Of a stretch of 64,000 nt of DNA, positions 12,732 to 21,414 are shown piece after piece (within the stretch, counting starts at the first letter, position 1; each line of letters begins with the position of its first letter). This stretch comes from Piscinibacter sp. (GTDB taxonomy: Bacteria > Pseudomonadota > Gammaproteobacteria > Burkholderiales > Burkholderiaceae_C), in contig JAGOAS010000003.1 of assembly GCA_017983795.1 (NCBI GenBank), positions 80,023-144,022 of the forward strand. The letters run 5' to 3'. Both the position numbers and the translations under genes were made by a program. The notes beneath the pieces were generated by a model that worked only from the letters and a program-made list of their open reading frames with translations, ran no database searches and was not told the DNA's origin.

Positions 12732-13796
12732 ATGCTCGACTTCATCACCACCCAAGGCGCCTCGCTGCTCGGCCCCGTCTGGCCGGTGGTCTGGACGCTG
12801 ATCAAGATCGTCGCGCTGGTGCTGCCGCTGATGATCTGCGTGGCCTACCTGACGCTGTGGGAGCGCGTGGGCATCGGCTACACGCAGATCCGCCTCGGGC
12901 CCAACCGCGTCGGCCCGCGCGGCTGGCTGCAGCCGATCGCCGACGCGGTGAAGCTGATCTTCAAGGAGATCATCCTCCCGACCGCGGCGAACAAGGGCCT
13001 GTTCCTGCTCGGCCCGGTCATGACCATCATGCCGGCGCTGGCCGCCTGGGCGGTGGTGCCCTTCGGCCCCGAGGTCGCGCTGGCCAACGTCAACGCCGGC
13101 CTGCTGTTCCTGATGGCCATCACCTCGATGGAGGTCTACGGCGTGATCATCGCCGGCTGGGCCTCCAACTCGAAGTACGCCTTCCTCGGCGCGTTGCGCG
13201 CCTCGGCGCAGATGGTCTCCTACGAGATCGCGATGGGCTTCGCCCTGGTGGTCGTGCTGATGGTGTCGGCCTCGCTGAACATGACCGACGTGGTGATGGG
13301 GCAGGGCCGCGGCCAGTTCGCGCGCATGGGCCTGAGCTTCCTGTCCTGGAACTGGCTGCCGCTGCTGCCGATCTGCGTGGTCTACGTGATCGCCGGCATC
13401 GCCGAGACCAACCGCCACCCCTTCGACGTGGTGGAAGGCGAATCGGAAATCGTCGCCGGCCACATGGTCGAGTACTCGGGCATGGCCTTCGCGATGTTCT
13501 TCCTCGCCGAGTACGCCAACATCATCCTGGTCTCGACGCTGGCCGCGGTCATGTTCTTCGGTGGCTGGCTGTCGCCGCTGGACTTCGCGCCCTTCACCTG
13601 GATCCCGGGCTGGATCTGGCTCGCCATCAAGACCTTCTGCTTCTGCACGCTGTTCCTGTGGGTGCGCGCGAGCTTCCCGCGCTACCGCTACGACCAGATC
13701 ATGCGTCTGGGCTGGAAGATCTTCATCCCGGTGACGCTGGTCTGGCTGGTCGTGGTGGGCGCGTGGATCCAGTCGCCCTGGAACATCTGGAAGTAA
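12732..13796 (+). CDS. nuoH: NADH-quinone oxidoreductase subunit H
   Basis: Membrane subunit that links the quinone site to the proton-pumping arm; 354 residues with about eight helices. Signatures visible: [20 protein letters not shown] and the acidic loop [20 protein letters not shown]. The ATG at 12732 follows the nuoG stop by eight bases; upstream in-frame sequence belongs to nuoG in another frame. Confidence 0.97.
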   Translation: MLDFITTQGASLLGPVWPVVWTLIKIVALVLPLMICVAYLTLWERVGIGYTQIRLGPNRVGPRGWLQPIADAVKLIFKEIILPTAANKGLFLLGPVMTIMPALAAWAVVPFGPEVALANVNAGLLFLMAITSMEVYGVIIAGWASNSKYAFLGALRASAQMVSYEIAMGFALVVVLMVSASLNMTDVVMGQGRGQFARMGLSFLSWNWLPLLPICVVYVIAGIAETNRHPFDVVEGESEIVAGHMVEYSGMAFAMFFLAEYANIILVSTLAAVMFFGGWLSPLDFAPFTWIPGWIWLAIKTFCFCTLFLWVRASFPRYRYDQIMRLGWKIFIPVTLVWLVVVGAWIQSPWNIWK

Positions 13797-13806
13797 GGAC
13801 GACGCC

Positions 13807-14307
13807 ATGGCATCGACCAGCACCCCCCTGAAGGACTTCGTCTCCAGCTTCTTCCTGCTGGAGCTGCTCAAGGGCTTCAAGCTCACCGGGCGGCATTTCT
13901 TCCAGCGCAAGATCACCATCCAGTTCCCCGAGGAACGCACGCCGCTTTCCCCGCGCTTTCGCGGCCTGCACGCGCTGCGCCGCTACGAGAACGGCGAAGA
14001 GCGCTGCATCGCCTGCAAGCTGTGCGAGGCGGTCTGCCCGGCGATGGCGATCACCATCGAGAGCGACGTGCGCGCCGACGGTTCGCGCCGCACCACGCGC
14101 TACGACATCGACCTGACCAAGTGCATCTTCTGCGGCTTCTGCGAGGAGAGCTGTCCGGTCGATTCCATCGTCGAGACGCACATCTTCGAATACCACGGCG
14201 AGAAGCGCGGCGACCTCTACTTCACCAAGGACATGCTGCTCGCGGTGGGTGACCGCTACGAGCGCGAGATCGCGGCCAACAAGGAGGCGGACGCCAAGTA
14301 CCGCTGA
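13807..14307 (+). CDS. nuoI: NADH-quinone oxidoreductase subunit I
   Basis: TYKY-type subunit with two [4Fe-4S] clusters (N6a and N6b). The two ferredoxin motifs are [17 protein letters not shown] and [19 protein letters not shown], around residues 60-115. 166 residues, normal for the family, 10 bases after nuoH. Confidence 0.98.
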   Translation: MASTSTPLKDFVSSFFLLELLKGFKLTGRHFFQRKITIQFPEERTPLSPRFRGLHALRRYENGEERCIACKLCEAVCPAMAITIESDVRADGSRRTTRYDIDLTKCIFCGFCEESCPVDSIVETHIFEYHGEKRGDLYFTKDMLLAVGDRYEREIAANKEADAKYR

Positions 14308-14347
14308 CGCCCTCCGGCGGCAGCGCACCCGCGCCTGCAAGAACAAC

Positions 14348-14986
14348 ATGGACATCCAATCCGCGCTCTTCTACGTCTTCTCGGCCGTGCTGCTGTTCGC
14401 GGCCTTCCGCGTCATCACGGCGCGCGCACCGGTCTACGCGGTGCTCTACCTCGTGCTCGCCTTCTTCAACGCGGCCTGCGTGTGGATGCTGCTGCGCGCC
14501 GAGTTCCTCGCCATCTCGCTGGTGCTGGTCTACGTCGGCGCGGTGATGGTGCTGTTCCTGTTCGTGGTGATGATGCTCGACCTCAACACCGAGACGCTGC
14601 GCGAGGGCTTCTGGAAGCACTTCCCGCTCGCGGCGGTGGTCGGCGTGGTCATCATCCTCGAGATGGCGCTGGTGCTGATCCCGGGCTTCGACGTGCGCAA
14701 GCCGCCGGCGCTGGACGCCGCGGCCGCCAAGCTCGGCAACACCAAGCTGCTGGGCATCGAGATGTATACGCGCTACCTGTACCCGCTGCAGATCGCCGCG
14801 GTGCTGCTGCTGGTGGCGATCATCGCGGCGATCGCGCTGACGCTGCGCCGCCGCAAGGACTCGAAGTACATCGACCCCGCTGAGCAGGTGCGGGCCAAGA
14901 AGGCGGACCGCGTCCGCATCGTCAAGATGAAGGCGGAAGTCGAGGCCCCGGCCGCGGCCGCCGCGGCGGGAGGAGAGAGCAAATGA
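14348..14986 (+). CDS. nuoJ: NADH-quinone oxidoreductase subunit J
   Basis: Membrane subunit of the pump arm, 212 residues with five predicted helices; contains [20 protein letters not shown], the pi-bulge helix region. The start [20 protein letters not shown] at 14348 matches the family; an upstream in-frame reading from 14249 would overlap nuoI. The charged, Ala-rich tail ends in GGESK and overlaps nuoK by four bases (ATGA). Confidence 0.96.
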   Translation: MDIQSALFYVFSAVLLFAAFRVITARAPVYAVLYLVLAFFNAACVWMLLRAEFLAISLVLVYVGAVMVLFLFVVMMLDLNTETLREGFWKHFPLAAVVGVVIILEMALVLIPGFDVRKPPALDAAAAKLGNTKLLGIEMYTRYLYPLQIAAVLLLVAIIAAIALTLRRRKDSKYIDPAEQVRAKKADRVRIVKMKAEVEAPAAAAAAGGESK

Positions 14987-15297
14987 TCGGCCCGGTCACC
15001 CTCGGCCACTACCTCACCCTCGGCGCGATCCTGTTCGCGCTGTCGGTGATCGGCATCTTCCTCAACCGCAAGAACCTGATCGTGCTGCTGATGGCCATCG
15101 AGCTGATGCTGCTGGCGGTCAACCTGAACTTCGTGGCCTTCTCGCACTATCTGGGCGACATGGCAGGCCAGGTGTTCGTCTTCTTCATCCTCACCGTGGC
15201 CGCGGCCGAGTCGGCGATCGGCCTGGCGATCCTGGTGGTGCTGTTCCGCAACCGCTCCACGATCAACGTCGACGAGCTCGACTCGCTGAAGGGTTGA
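14983..15297 (+). CDS. nuoK: NADH-quinone oxidoreductase subunit K
   Basis: Small antiporter-like membrane subunit, 104 residues and three helices. It carries the buried glutamates of the family in [17 protein letters not shown] and [10 protein letters not shown]. Its ATG overlaps the nuoJ stop (ATGA), which suggests coupled translation; GGAGAG precedes it. Confidence 0.97.
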   Translation: MIGPVTLGHYLTLGAILFALSVIGIFLNRKNLIVLLMAIELMLLAVNLNFVAFSHYLGDMAGQVFVFFILTVAAAESAIGLAILVVLFRNRSTINVDELDSLKG

Positions 15298-15304
15298 GGC
15301 CGAC

Positions 15305-17335
15305 ATGTCCGCATCTCTGAACCCCAACCTCCTGCTGGCCGTGCCGCTGGCGCCGCTGGCCGGCGCGGTGATCGCCGGCCTGTTCGGCAAGACCGTCGGC
15401 CGCCGCGGCGCGCACGCCATCACCATCCTCGGCGTGCTGGTCTCGTTCATCATCTCGGCGATGGTGCTGAAGTCGGTCGCCGTCGACGGCGCGCGCTTCA
15501 ACGCCACCGTCTACGAGTGGATGACGCTGGGCGGCCTGAAGATGGAAATCGGCTTCCTCGTCGACGGCCTGACCGCGATGATGATGTGCGTGGTGACCTT
15601 CGTCTCGCTGATGGTGCACATCTACACCATCGGCTACATGGAGGAGGATCCGGGCTACCAGCGCTTCTTCTCCTACATCTCGCTGTTCACCTTCTCGATG
15701 TTGATGCTCGTGATGAGCAACAACTTCCTGCAGCTGTTCTTCGGCTGGGAGGCGGTGGGCCTGGTGAGCTACCTGCTGATCGGTTTCTGGTACACCAAGC
15801 CGACGGCGATCTTCGCCAACATGAAGGCCTTCCTGGTCAACCGGGTTGGCGACTTCGGCTTCATCCTCGGCATCGGCCTGATCGTCACCTACGCCGGCAC
15901 GCTCAACTACGCCGAGGCCTTCGCCAGGGCGCCGGAGCTGACGAAGTGGACGCTGCCGGGCACCGACTGGCTGCTCATCACCGTCACCTGCATCTGCCTG
16001 TTCATCGGCGCGATGGGCAAGAGTGCGCAGTTCCCGCTGCACGTCTGGCTGCCCGACTCGATGGAAGGCCCGACGCCGATCTCCGCGCTGATCCACGCGG
16101 CGACCATGGTGACGGCGGGCATCTTCATGGTGGCGCGCATGTCGCCGCTGTTCGAGCTGTCCGACACGGCGCTCAGCTTCATCCTCGTGATCGGCGCGAT
16201 CACGGCGCTGTTCATGGGCTTCCTGGGCGTCATCCAGAACGACATCAAGCGCGTCGTCGCCTACTCGACGCTCTCGCAGCTCGGCTACATGACGGTCGCG
16301 CTGGGCGCCTCGGCCTACTCGGTGGCGGTATTCCACCTGATGACGCACGCCTTCTTCAAGGCGCTGCTGTTCCTCGCCGCCGGCAGCGTGATCATCGGCA
16401 TGCACCACGACCAGGACATCCGCAACATGGGCGGCCTGCGCAAGTACATGCCCATCACCTGGATCACCTCGCTGCTGGGCTCGCTGGCGCTGATCGGCAC
16501 GCCGCTGTTCGCCGGCTTCTACTCGAAGGACAGCATCATCGAGGCGGTGCACGCCTCGCACCTGCCGGGCGCGGGCTTCGCCTACTTCGCGGTGATCGCC
16601 GGCGTGTTCGTCACGGCCTTCTACTCGTTCCGCATGTACTTCCTCGTCTTCCACGGCGAGGAGCGCTTCCGCCACAAGCCCTTCCCGGGCGAGCACGACC
16701 ATCACGACGACCACGGCGATCACGGCCATGCCCACGAGCCGCACGAGTCGCCCTGGGTGGTGACGGCGCCGCTGCTGCTGCTGGCGCTGCCCTCGGTGGT
16801 GATCGGCTACCTGACCATCGCCCCGATGCTGTTCGGCGACTTCTTCAAGGATTCGATCGTCGTCGACGCCGCCAAGCACCCGGCGATGGCCGAGCTGGCC
16901 GAGGAGTTCCATGGCGCGCTGGCGATGGCGCTGCACGGCCTGTCGACGCTGCCGTTCTGGCTGGCGCTGGCCGGCGTCGTGACGGCCTACGTCTTCTACA
17001 TGGTCAAGCCGGGCATCCCGGCGGCGATCGCGAAGACCTTCAGCCCGATCGTGACGATCCTCGAGAACAAGTACTACATGGACTGGATCAACGAGAACAT
17101 CGTCGCCCCGCTGGCGCGCGGCATCGGCCGCGGGCTGTGGAAGGGCGGCGACGTGGGCCTGATCGACGGCGTGGTGATCAACGGCTCGGCCCGCGCCGTC
17201 GGCGCGCTGGCTTCGGTGACCCGCCTCCTGCAGACCGGCTACCTCTACTGGTACGCGCTGGTGATGATCGTCGGCGTGGTCGGCCTGATGACCTGGCAGC
17301 TGTGGCCCTACCTGGGCAGCCTGGGCGGGAAATAG
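15305..17335 (+). CDS. nuoL: NADH-quinone oxidoreductase subunit L
   Basis: Distal antiporter-like proton-pumping subunit, 676 residues. Conserved features are FGWEAVGLVSYLLIGFWY, KSAQFPLHVWLPDSMEGPTP (with the pump lysine) and a long C-terminal lateral helix. A His/Asp-rich loop, EHDHHDDHGDHGHAHEPHES (about residues 463-482), sits between two membrane segments. Seven bases after nuoK. Confidence 0.97.
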   Translation: MSASLNPNLLLAVPLAPLAGAVIAGLFGKTVGRRGAHAITILGVLVSFIISAMVLKSVAVDGARFNATVYEWMTLGGLKMEIGFLVDGLTAMMMCVVTFVSLMVHIYTIGYMEEDPGYQRFFSYISLFTFSMLMLVMSNNFLQLFFGWEAVGLVSYLLIGFWYTKPTAIFANMKAFLVNRVGDFGFILGIGLIVTYAGTLNYAEAFARAPELTKWTLPGTDWLLITVTCICLFIGAMGKSAQFPLHVWLPDSMEGPTPISALIHAATMVTAGIFMVARMSPLFELSDTALSFILVIGAITALFMGFLGVIQNDIKRVVAYSTLSQLGYMTVALGASAYSVAVFHLMTHAFFKALLFLAAGSVIIGMHHDQDIRNMGGLRKYMPITWITSLLGSLALIGTPLFAGFYSKDSIIEAVHASHLPGAGFAYFAVIAGVFVTAFYSFRMYFLVFHGEERFRHKPFPGEHDHHDDHGDHGHAHEPHESPWVVTAPLLLLALPSVVIGYLTIAPMLFGDFFKDSIVVDAAKHPAMAELAEEFHGALAMALHGLSTLPFWLALAGVVTAYVFYMVKPGIPAAIAKTFSPIVTILENKYYMDWINENIVAPLARGIGRGLWKGGDVGLIDGVVINGSARAVGALASVTRLLQTGYLYWYALVMIVGVVGLMTWQLWPYLGSLGGK

Positions 17336-17358
17336 CGGACGGGACGGAGAACAAGAAC

Positions 17359-18837
17359 ATGGGTTTGCTCAGCTTGGCCATCTGGCTGCCGATCGCCTGC
17401 GGCGTGCTGCTGCTGGCGCTCGGCCGCGATTCGAACGCGGGCGCGGTGCGCTGGATGGCGCTCGTCGGCGCCTTCGCCAGCTTCCTCGTCACGCTGCCGC
17501 TGATCGGCGGCTTCGACACCTCCACCGCGGCGATGCAGTTCGGCGAATCGCTGCCCTGGATCGAGCGCTTCAACGTCAGGTACGCGCTCGGCGTCGATGG
17601 CCTGTCGCTGTGGTTCGTGCCGCTGACCGCCTTCATCACCGTGATCGTCGTGATCTCGGCCTGGGAGGTGATCACCGAGCGCGTCAACCAGTACATGGGC
17701 GCGTTCCTGATCCTCTCCGGCCTGATGGTCGGCGTATTCAGCGCCGTCGACGGCCTGCTGTTCTACGTCTTCTTCGAGGCGACGCTGATCCCGATGTACA
17801 TCATCATCGGCGTCTGGGGCGGCCCGCGGCGCGTCTACGCGGCCTTCAAGTTCTTCCTCTACACGCTGGCCGGCTCGCTGCTGATGCTGGTGGCGCTGAC
17901 CTACCTGTACTTCAAGTCGGGCGGCAGCTTCGACATCCTGACCTGGCACAAGCTGCCGCTGTCGGCCACCGCGCAGACGCTGCTGTTCTTCGCCTTCTTC
18001 ATGGCCTTCGCCGTGAAGGTGCCGATGTGGCCGGTGCACACCTGGCTGCCCGACGCCCACGTCGAGGCGCCCACCGGCGGCTCGGTGGTGCTGGCGGCCA
18101 TCATGCTGAAGCTCGGCGCCTACGGCTTCCTGCGCTTCTCGCTGCCGATCGCGCCCGACGCCAGCCGCGAGTGGGCCTGGTTCATCATCGCGCTGAGCCT
18201 GATCGCGGTGATCTACATCGGCCTGGTCGCACTGGTGCAGCAGGACATGAAGAAGCTGGTGGCCTACTCGTCGATCGCGCACATGGGCTTCTGCACGCTG
18301 GGCTTCTTCATCTTCAGCGAGCTGGGCGTGTCCGGCGGCATCGTGCAGATGGTCTCGCACGGCTTCGTCTCCGGCGCGATGTTCCTGTGCATCGGCGTGC
18401 TCTACGACCGCGTTCACTCGCGCGAGATCGCTTCCTACGGCGGCGTGGTCAACACCATGCCCAAGTTTGCGGCCTTCGCGGTCTTCTTCGCGATGGCCAA
18501 CAGCGGCCTGCCGGGCACCAGCGGCTTCATCGGCGAGTGGATGGTGATCCTGGGCACGGTGAAGGCCGGCTTCGCCCTCGCGCTGCTGGCCGCCACGGCG
18601 CTGATCTTCGGCGCCGCCTACAACCTGTGGATGGTCAAGCGTGTCTACTTCGGCGCCATCGCCAACGACAAGGTCAAGGCGCTCACCGATCTGAACAGCC
18701 GCGAGTTTCTGATGATGGCCGTGCTGGCCATCGCCGTGCTGTGGATGGGCGTGTACCCGAAGCCCTTCACCGACGTGATGCACGTCTCGGTGACGAAGCT
18801 GCTCGAGCACGTCGCGCAATCCAAGCTGGTCCCCTGA
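17359..18837 (+). CDS. nuoM: NADH-quinone oxidoreductase subunit M
   Basis: Antiporter-like proton-pumping subunit, 492 residues. Signatures: VDGLSLWFVPLTAFITV, FYVFFEATLIPMYIIIGVWG and KVPMWPVHTWLPDAHVEAPT. The start MGLLSLAIWLPIACG at 17359 matches family N-termini. It lies between nuoL and nuoN in the standard order. Confidence 0.97.
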   Translation: MGLLSLAIWLPIACGVLLLALGRDSNAGAVRWMALVGAFASFLVTLPLIGGFDTSTAAMQFGESLPWIERFNVRYALGVDGLSLWFVPLTAFITVIVVISAWEVITERVNQYMGAFLILSGLMVGVFSAVDGLLFYVFFEATLIPMYIIIGVWGGPRRVYAAFKFFLYTLAGSLLMLVALTYLYFKSGGSFDILTWHKLPLSATAQTLLFFAFFMAFAVKVPMWPVHTWLPDAHVEAPTGGSVVLAAIMLKLGAYGFLRFSLPIAPDASREWAWFIIALSLIAVIYIGLVALVQQDMKKLVAYSSIAHMGFCTLGFFIFSELGVSGGIVQMVSHGFVSGAMFLCIGVLYDRVHSREIASYGGVVNTMPKFAAFAVFFAMANSGLPGTSGFIGEWMVILGTVKAGFALALLAATALIFGAAYNLWMVKRVYFGAIANDKVKALTDLNSREFLMMAVLAIAVLWMGVYPKPFTDVMHVSVTKLLEHVAQSKLVP

Positions 18838-18853
18838 GCCGGACGAGATCAAC

Positions 18854-20335
18854 ATGAATCAGATGAACTGGCTCGCCATCGCCCCCGAGGTCGTGCTGCT
18901 GGTCATGGCCCTGGTGGTGGCCATGGTCGACCTGTGGGTCAAGCACCCGCGCCGCACGCCCACCTACCTGCTGGCCCAGGCCTCGCTCGCCGTGGTGGCG
19001 GCGATGCACCTGCTGCGCTTCGACGCCGGCGAGACCTTCTACGCCGTGCAGCGCATGGTGGTGGCCGACCCGATGGGCCACCTGCTGGCCTTCTTCGCCG
19101 CGCTGGCCACCATGGTGTCGCTCGCCTACGCGCGCCCCTACGCCGCCGAGCGCGAGATGCTCAAGGGCGAGCTGATCACGCTGGCCATGCTCTCGCTGCT
19201 GGGCATCAGCGTGATGGTGTCGGCCAACAACTTCCTGGTGGTCTACCTCGGCCTCGAGCTGATGTCGCTGAGCCTGTACGCGCTCGTCGCGCTGCGCCGC
19301 GACCACGCGCCGGCCACCGAGGCGGCGATGAAGTATTTCGTGCTCGGTGCGCTGGCCAGCGGCTTCCTGCTCTACGGCATGTCGATGATGTACGGCGCCA
19401 CCGGCTCGCTGGACATCGGCGAGGTCTTCAAGGCCATCGCCAGCGGCCGCATCAACCAGGCCGTGCTGGTGCTGGGCATCGTCTTCATCGTCGCCGGCCT
19501 GGCCTTCAAGCTCGGCGCCGTGCCCTTCCACATGTGGATCCCCGACGTCTACCAGGGCGCGCCCACCGCGGTGACGCTGCTGATCGCCGGCGCGCCCAAG
19601 CTGGCGGCCTTCGCGATCACCATCCGCCTGTTGGTGGAGGGCATGTCCGGCCTGGCGCAGGATTGGCAGCAGATGCTGATCGTGCTGTCGGTGGCCTCGA
19701 TGGCGCTCGGCAACATCGCCGCCATCGCGCAGAGCAACCTCAAGCGCATGCTGGCCTACTCGACCATCGGCCAGATCGGCTTCATGCTGCTGGGCCTGAC
19801 GCCCACGGTGGTGTCGGTCAACACGCTGTCGGCCGCCAACGGATACAGCTCGTCGATGTTCTACGTGCTGAGCTACGTGTTCACCACGCTGGGCACCTTC
19901 GGCATCGTGATGCTGCTGGCGCGCGCCGGCCACGAGGCCGAGCAGGTCGACGACCTCAAGGGCCTGGCCAAGCGCAGCCCCTGGTACGCCGCGGTGATGG
20001 CGATCTTCATGTTCTCGCTGGCCGGCATCCCGCCGACGGTGGGCTTCTACGCCAAGCTCGCGGTGCTGCAGGCCATCGTGTCGACCAACGTGTCGCTCTA
20101 CATCTGGCTGGCCATCGTGGCGGTGCTGCTGTCGCTGGTGGCGGCGTTCTACTACCTGCGCGTCATCAAGGTGATGTATTTCGACGAGCCGGTCGACGCG
20201 CACCCGATCGCCAGCACCGGCGAGGTGCGCACCATCCTCTCGCTCAACGGCGCCGCGATCCTGCTGTTCGGCATCCTGCCCGGCGGCCTGATGGCGATGT
20301 GCGCGCAGGCGATCGTCAAGGCGCTGAGCTCCTGA
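18854..20335 (+). CDS. nuoN: NADH-quinone oxidoreductase subunit N
   Basis: Last antiporter-like subunit of complex I, 493 residues. Signatures: NNFLVVYLGLELMSLSLYAL, FKLGAVPFHMWIPDVYQGAP and NLKRMLAYSTIGQIGFMLLG. It ends the nuo operon; the NUDIX gene begins ten bases later, so transcription may continue. Confidence 0.97.
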   Translation: MNQMNWLAIAPEVVLLVMALVVAMVDLWVKHPRRTPTYLLAQASLAVVAAMHLLRFDAGETFYAVQRMVVADPMGHLLAFFAALATMVSLAYARPYAAEREMLKGELITLAMLSLLGISVMVSANNFLVVYLGLELMSLSLYALVALRRDHAPATEAAMKYFVLGALASGFLLYGMSMMYGATGSLDIGEVFKAIASGRINQAVLVLGIVFIVAGLAFKLGAVPFHMWIPDVYQGAPTAVTLLIAGAPKLAAFAITIRLLVEGMSGLAQDWQQMLIVLSVASMALGNIAAIAQSNLKRMLAYSTIGQIGFMLLGLTPTVVSVNTLSAANGYSSSMFYVLSYVFTTLGTFGIVMLLARAGHEAEQVDDLKGLAKRSPWYAAVMAIFMFSLAGIPPTVGFYAKLAVLQAIVSTNVSLYIWLAIVAVLLSLVAAFYYLRVIKVMYFDEPVDAHPIASTGEVRTILSLNGAAILLFGILPGGLMAMCAQAIVKALSS

Positions 20336-20345
20336 CGCTCGGCGC

Positions 20346-20933
20346 GTGAGCGACGACGACGACGATCGGCACCTGCGCGAGCAGACCGTCTCGCGCGAGA
20401 CGGTCTTCCGCGGCCGGCTGCTCGAGGTGCGGCGCGACCGCATCCGCCTGCCCGATGGCGGCGAGGCCACGCGCGAGTTCATCGTGCATCCGGGCGCGGT
20501 GATGATCGTGCCGCTGCTCCATGACGGCCGCCTCGTGATGGAGCGCCAGTGGCGCTATCCGCTCGAGCGCGTGATGCTGGAGTTCCCGGCCGGCAAGCTC
20601 GAAGCCGGCGAGCCCACGCTGGCGTGCGCGCAGCGCGAACTGCTCGAGGAGACCGGCTACGAGGCCGCCGAATGGGCGCTGGCCGGCGTGCTGCACAACG
20701 CCATCGCCTACTCGAACGAGCGCATCGAGATCTGGTTCGCGCGCGGCCTCAGCGCCGGCGAGCGCCGCCTCGACGAAGGCGAGTTTCTCGATCTGGAACT
20801 GGTCGAAGAAGCCGAGCTCGATCGCCTCTGCGCCGCAGGCGCGGTGACCGACGCCAAGACGCTGATCGGCCTGCAGTGGTTGCAGAATTGGCGCGCCGGG
20901 CGCTGGACGATCCCGGGTTTCGCGCCGCGCTGA
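20346..20933 (+). CDS. NUDIX hydrolase, ADP-ribose pyrophosphatase type
   Basis: Predicted to cleave ADP-ribose or a similar nucleoside diphosphate derivative. The Nudix box is intact: GKLEAGEPTLACAQREL followed by LEETGY, with the metal-binding REXXEE glutamates. The preceding VMIVPLLHDGRLVMERQWRY fits the ADP-ribose/NDP-sugar subfamily. The start is GTG at 20346 (195 residues), 10 bases after nuoN. In many Burkholderiales a DUF2818 gene lies between nuoN and this gene; it is absent here. The exact substrate is not decided by sequence. Confidence 0.9.
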   Translation: MSDDDDDRHLREQTVSRETVFRGRLLEVRRDRIRLPDGGEATREFIVHPGAVMIVPLLHDGRLVMERQWRYPLERVMLEFPAGKLEAGEPTLACAQRELLEETGYEAAEWALAGVLHNAIAYSNERIEIWFARGLSAGERRLDEGEFLDLELVEEAELDRLCAAGAVTDAKTLIGLQWLQNWRAGRWTIPGFAPR

Positions 20934-20943
20934 GGCGGCGCGG

Positions 20944-20958
20944 GCCGATAATCGGCGC
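20944..20958 (+). promoter_or_regulatory. Candidate leaderless promoter of the DUF1178 gene
   Basis: GATAAT (20947-20952) is followed by exactly six bases (CGGCGC) and then the ATG. A transcript starting at the usual distance from a -10 box would begin at the start codon. The box lies inside the palindrome GCCGATAATCGGC. No Shine-Dalgarno is present. Confidence 0.4.
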
Positions 20959-21396
20959 ATGAAGGTCCTGAACCTGCGTTGCGCGCACGACCATCGCTTC
21001 GAGGGCTGGTTCGGCTCCGACGAGGATTTCGAGTCGCAGCTCGGGCGCGGCTTGGTGACCTGTCCCGCCTGCGGCGATGCGGCGATCGACAAGCTGCCCT
21101 CGGCGCCGCGCCTGAACGTCTCCGGCCTCAAGCAGGAGGAGGCCGCGGCGGCGCCCGGCGAACGTGTTGCCGCCCTGCAGGCCGCGATGCTGAACGCCGT
21201 GCAGCAGATGATGGCCAACACCGAGGACGTGGGCGCGCGTTTCCCCGAGGAAGCGCGGCGCATCCACTACGGCGAAGTCGAGGCGCGCGGCATCCGCGGC
21301 CAGGCCAGCCGCGAGGACGCGCAGGCCTTGCGCGAGGAGGGCATCGAGATCGTCTCGCTGCCGCTGCCGGCCGCGGCGAAGGGCACGGTCCAGTAG
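20959..21396 (+). CDS. DUF1178 family protein
   Basis: 145-residue cytoplasmic protein of unknown function. MKVLNLRCAHDHRFEGWFGS and VTCPACGDAAIDKLPSAPRL are the family's N-terminal signature; the His/Cys pattern resembles a small zinc ribbon. The C-terminal half, PEEARRIHYGEVEARGIRGQ and beyond, is also conserved in DUF1178. It is a regular neighbour of the NUDIX gene after nuoN in Betaproteobacteria. No function is claimed. Confidence 0.9.
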   Translation: MKVLNLRCAHDHRFEGWFGSDEDFESQLGRGLVTCPACGDAAIDKLPSAPRLNVSGLKQEEAAAAPGERVAALQAAMLNAVQQMMANTEDVGARFPEEARRIHYGEVEARGIRGQASREDAQALREEGIEIVSLPLPAAAKGTVQ

Positions 21397-21414
21397 CAGC
21401 CCTGGCGTCCGGCC

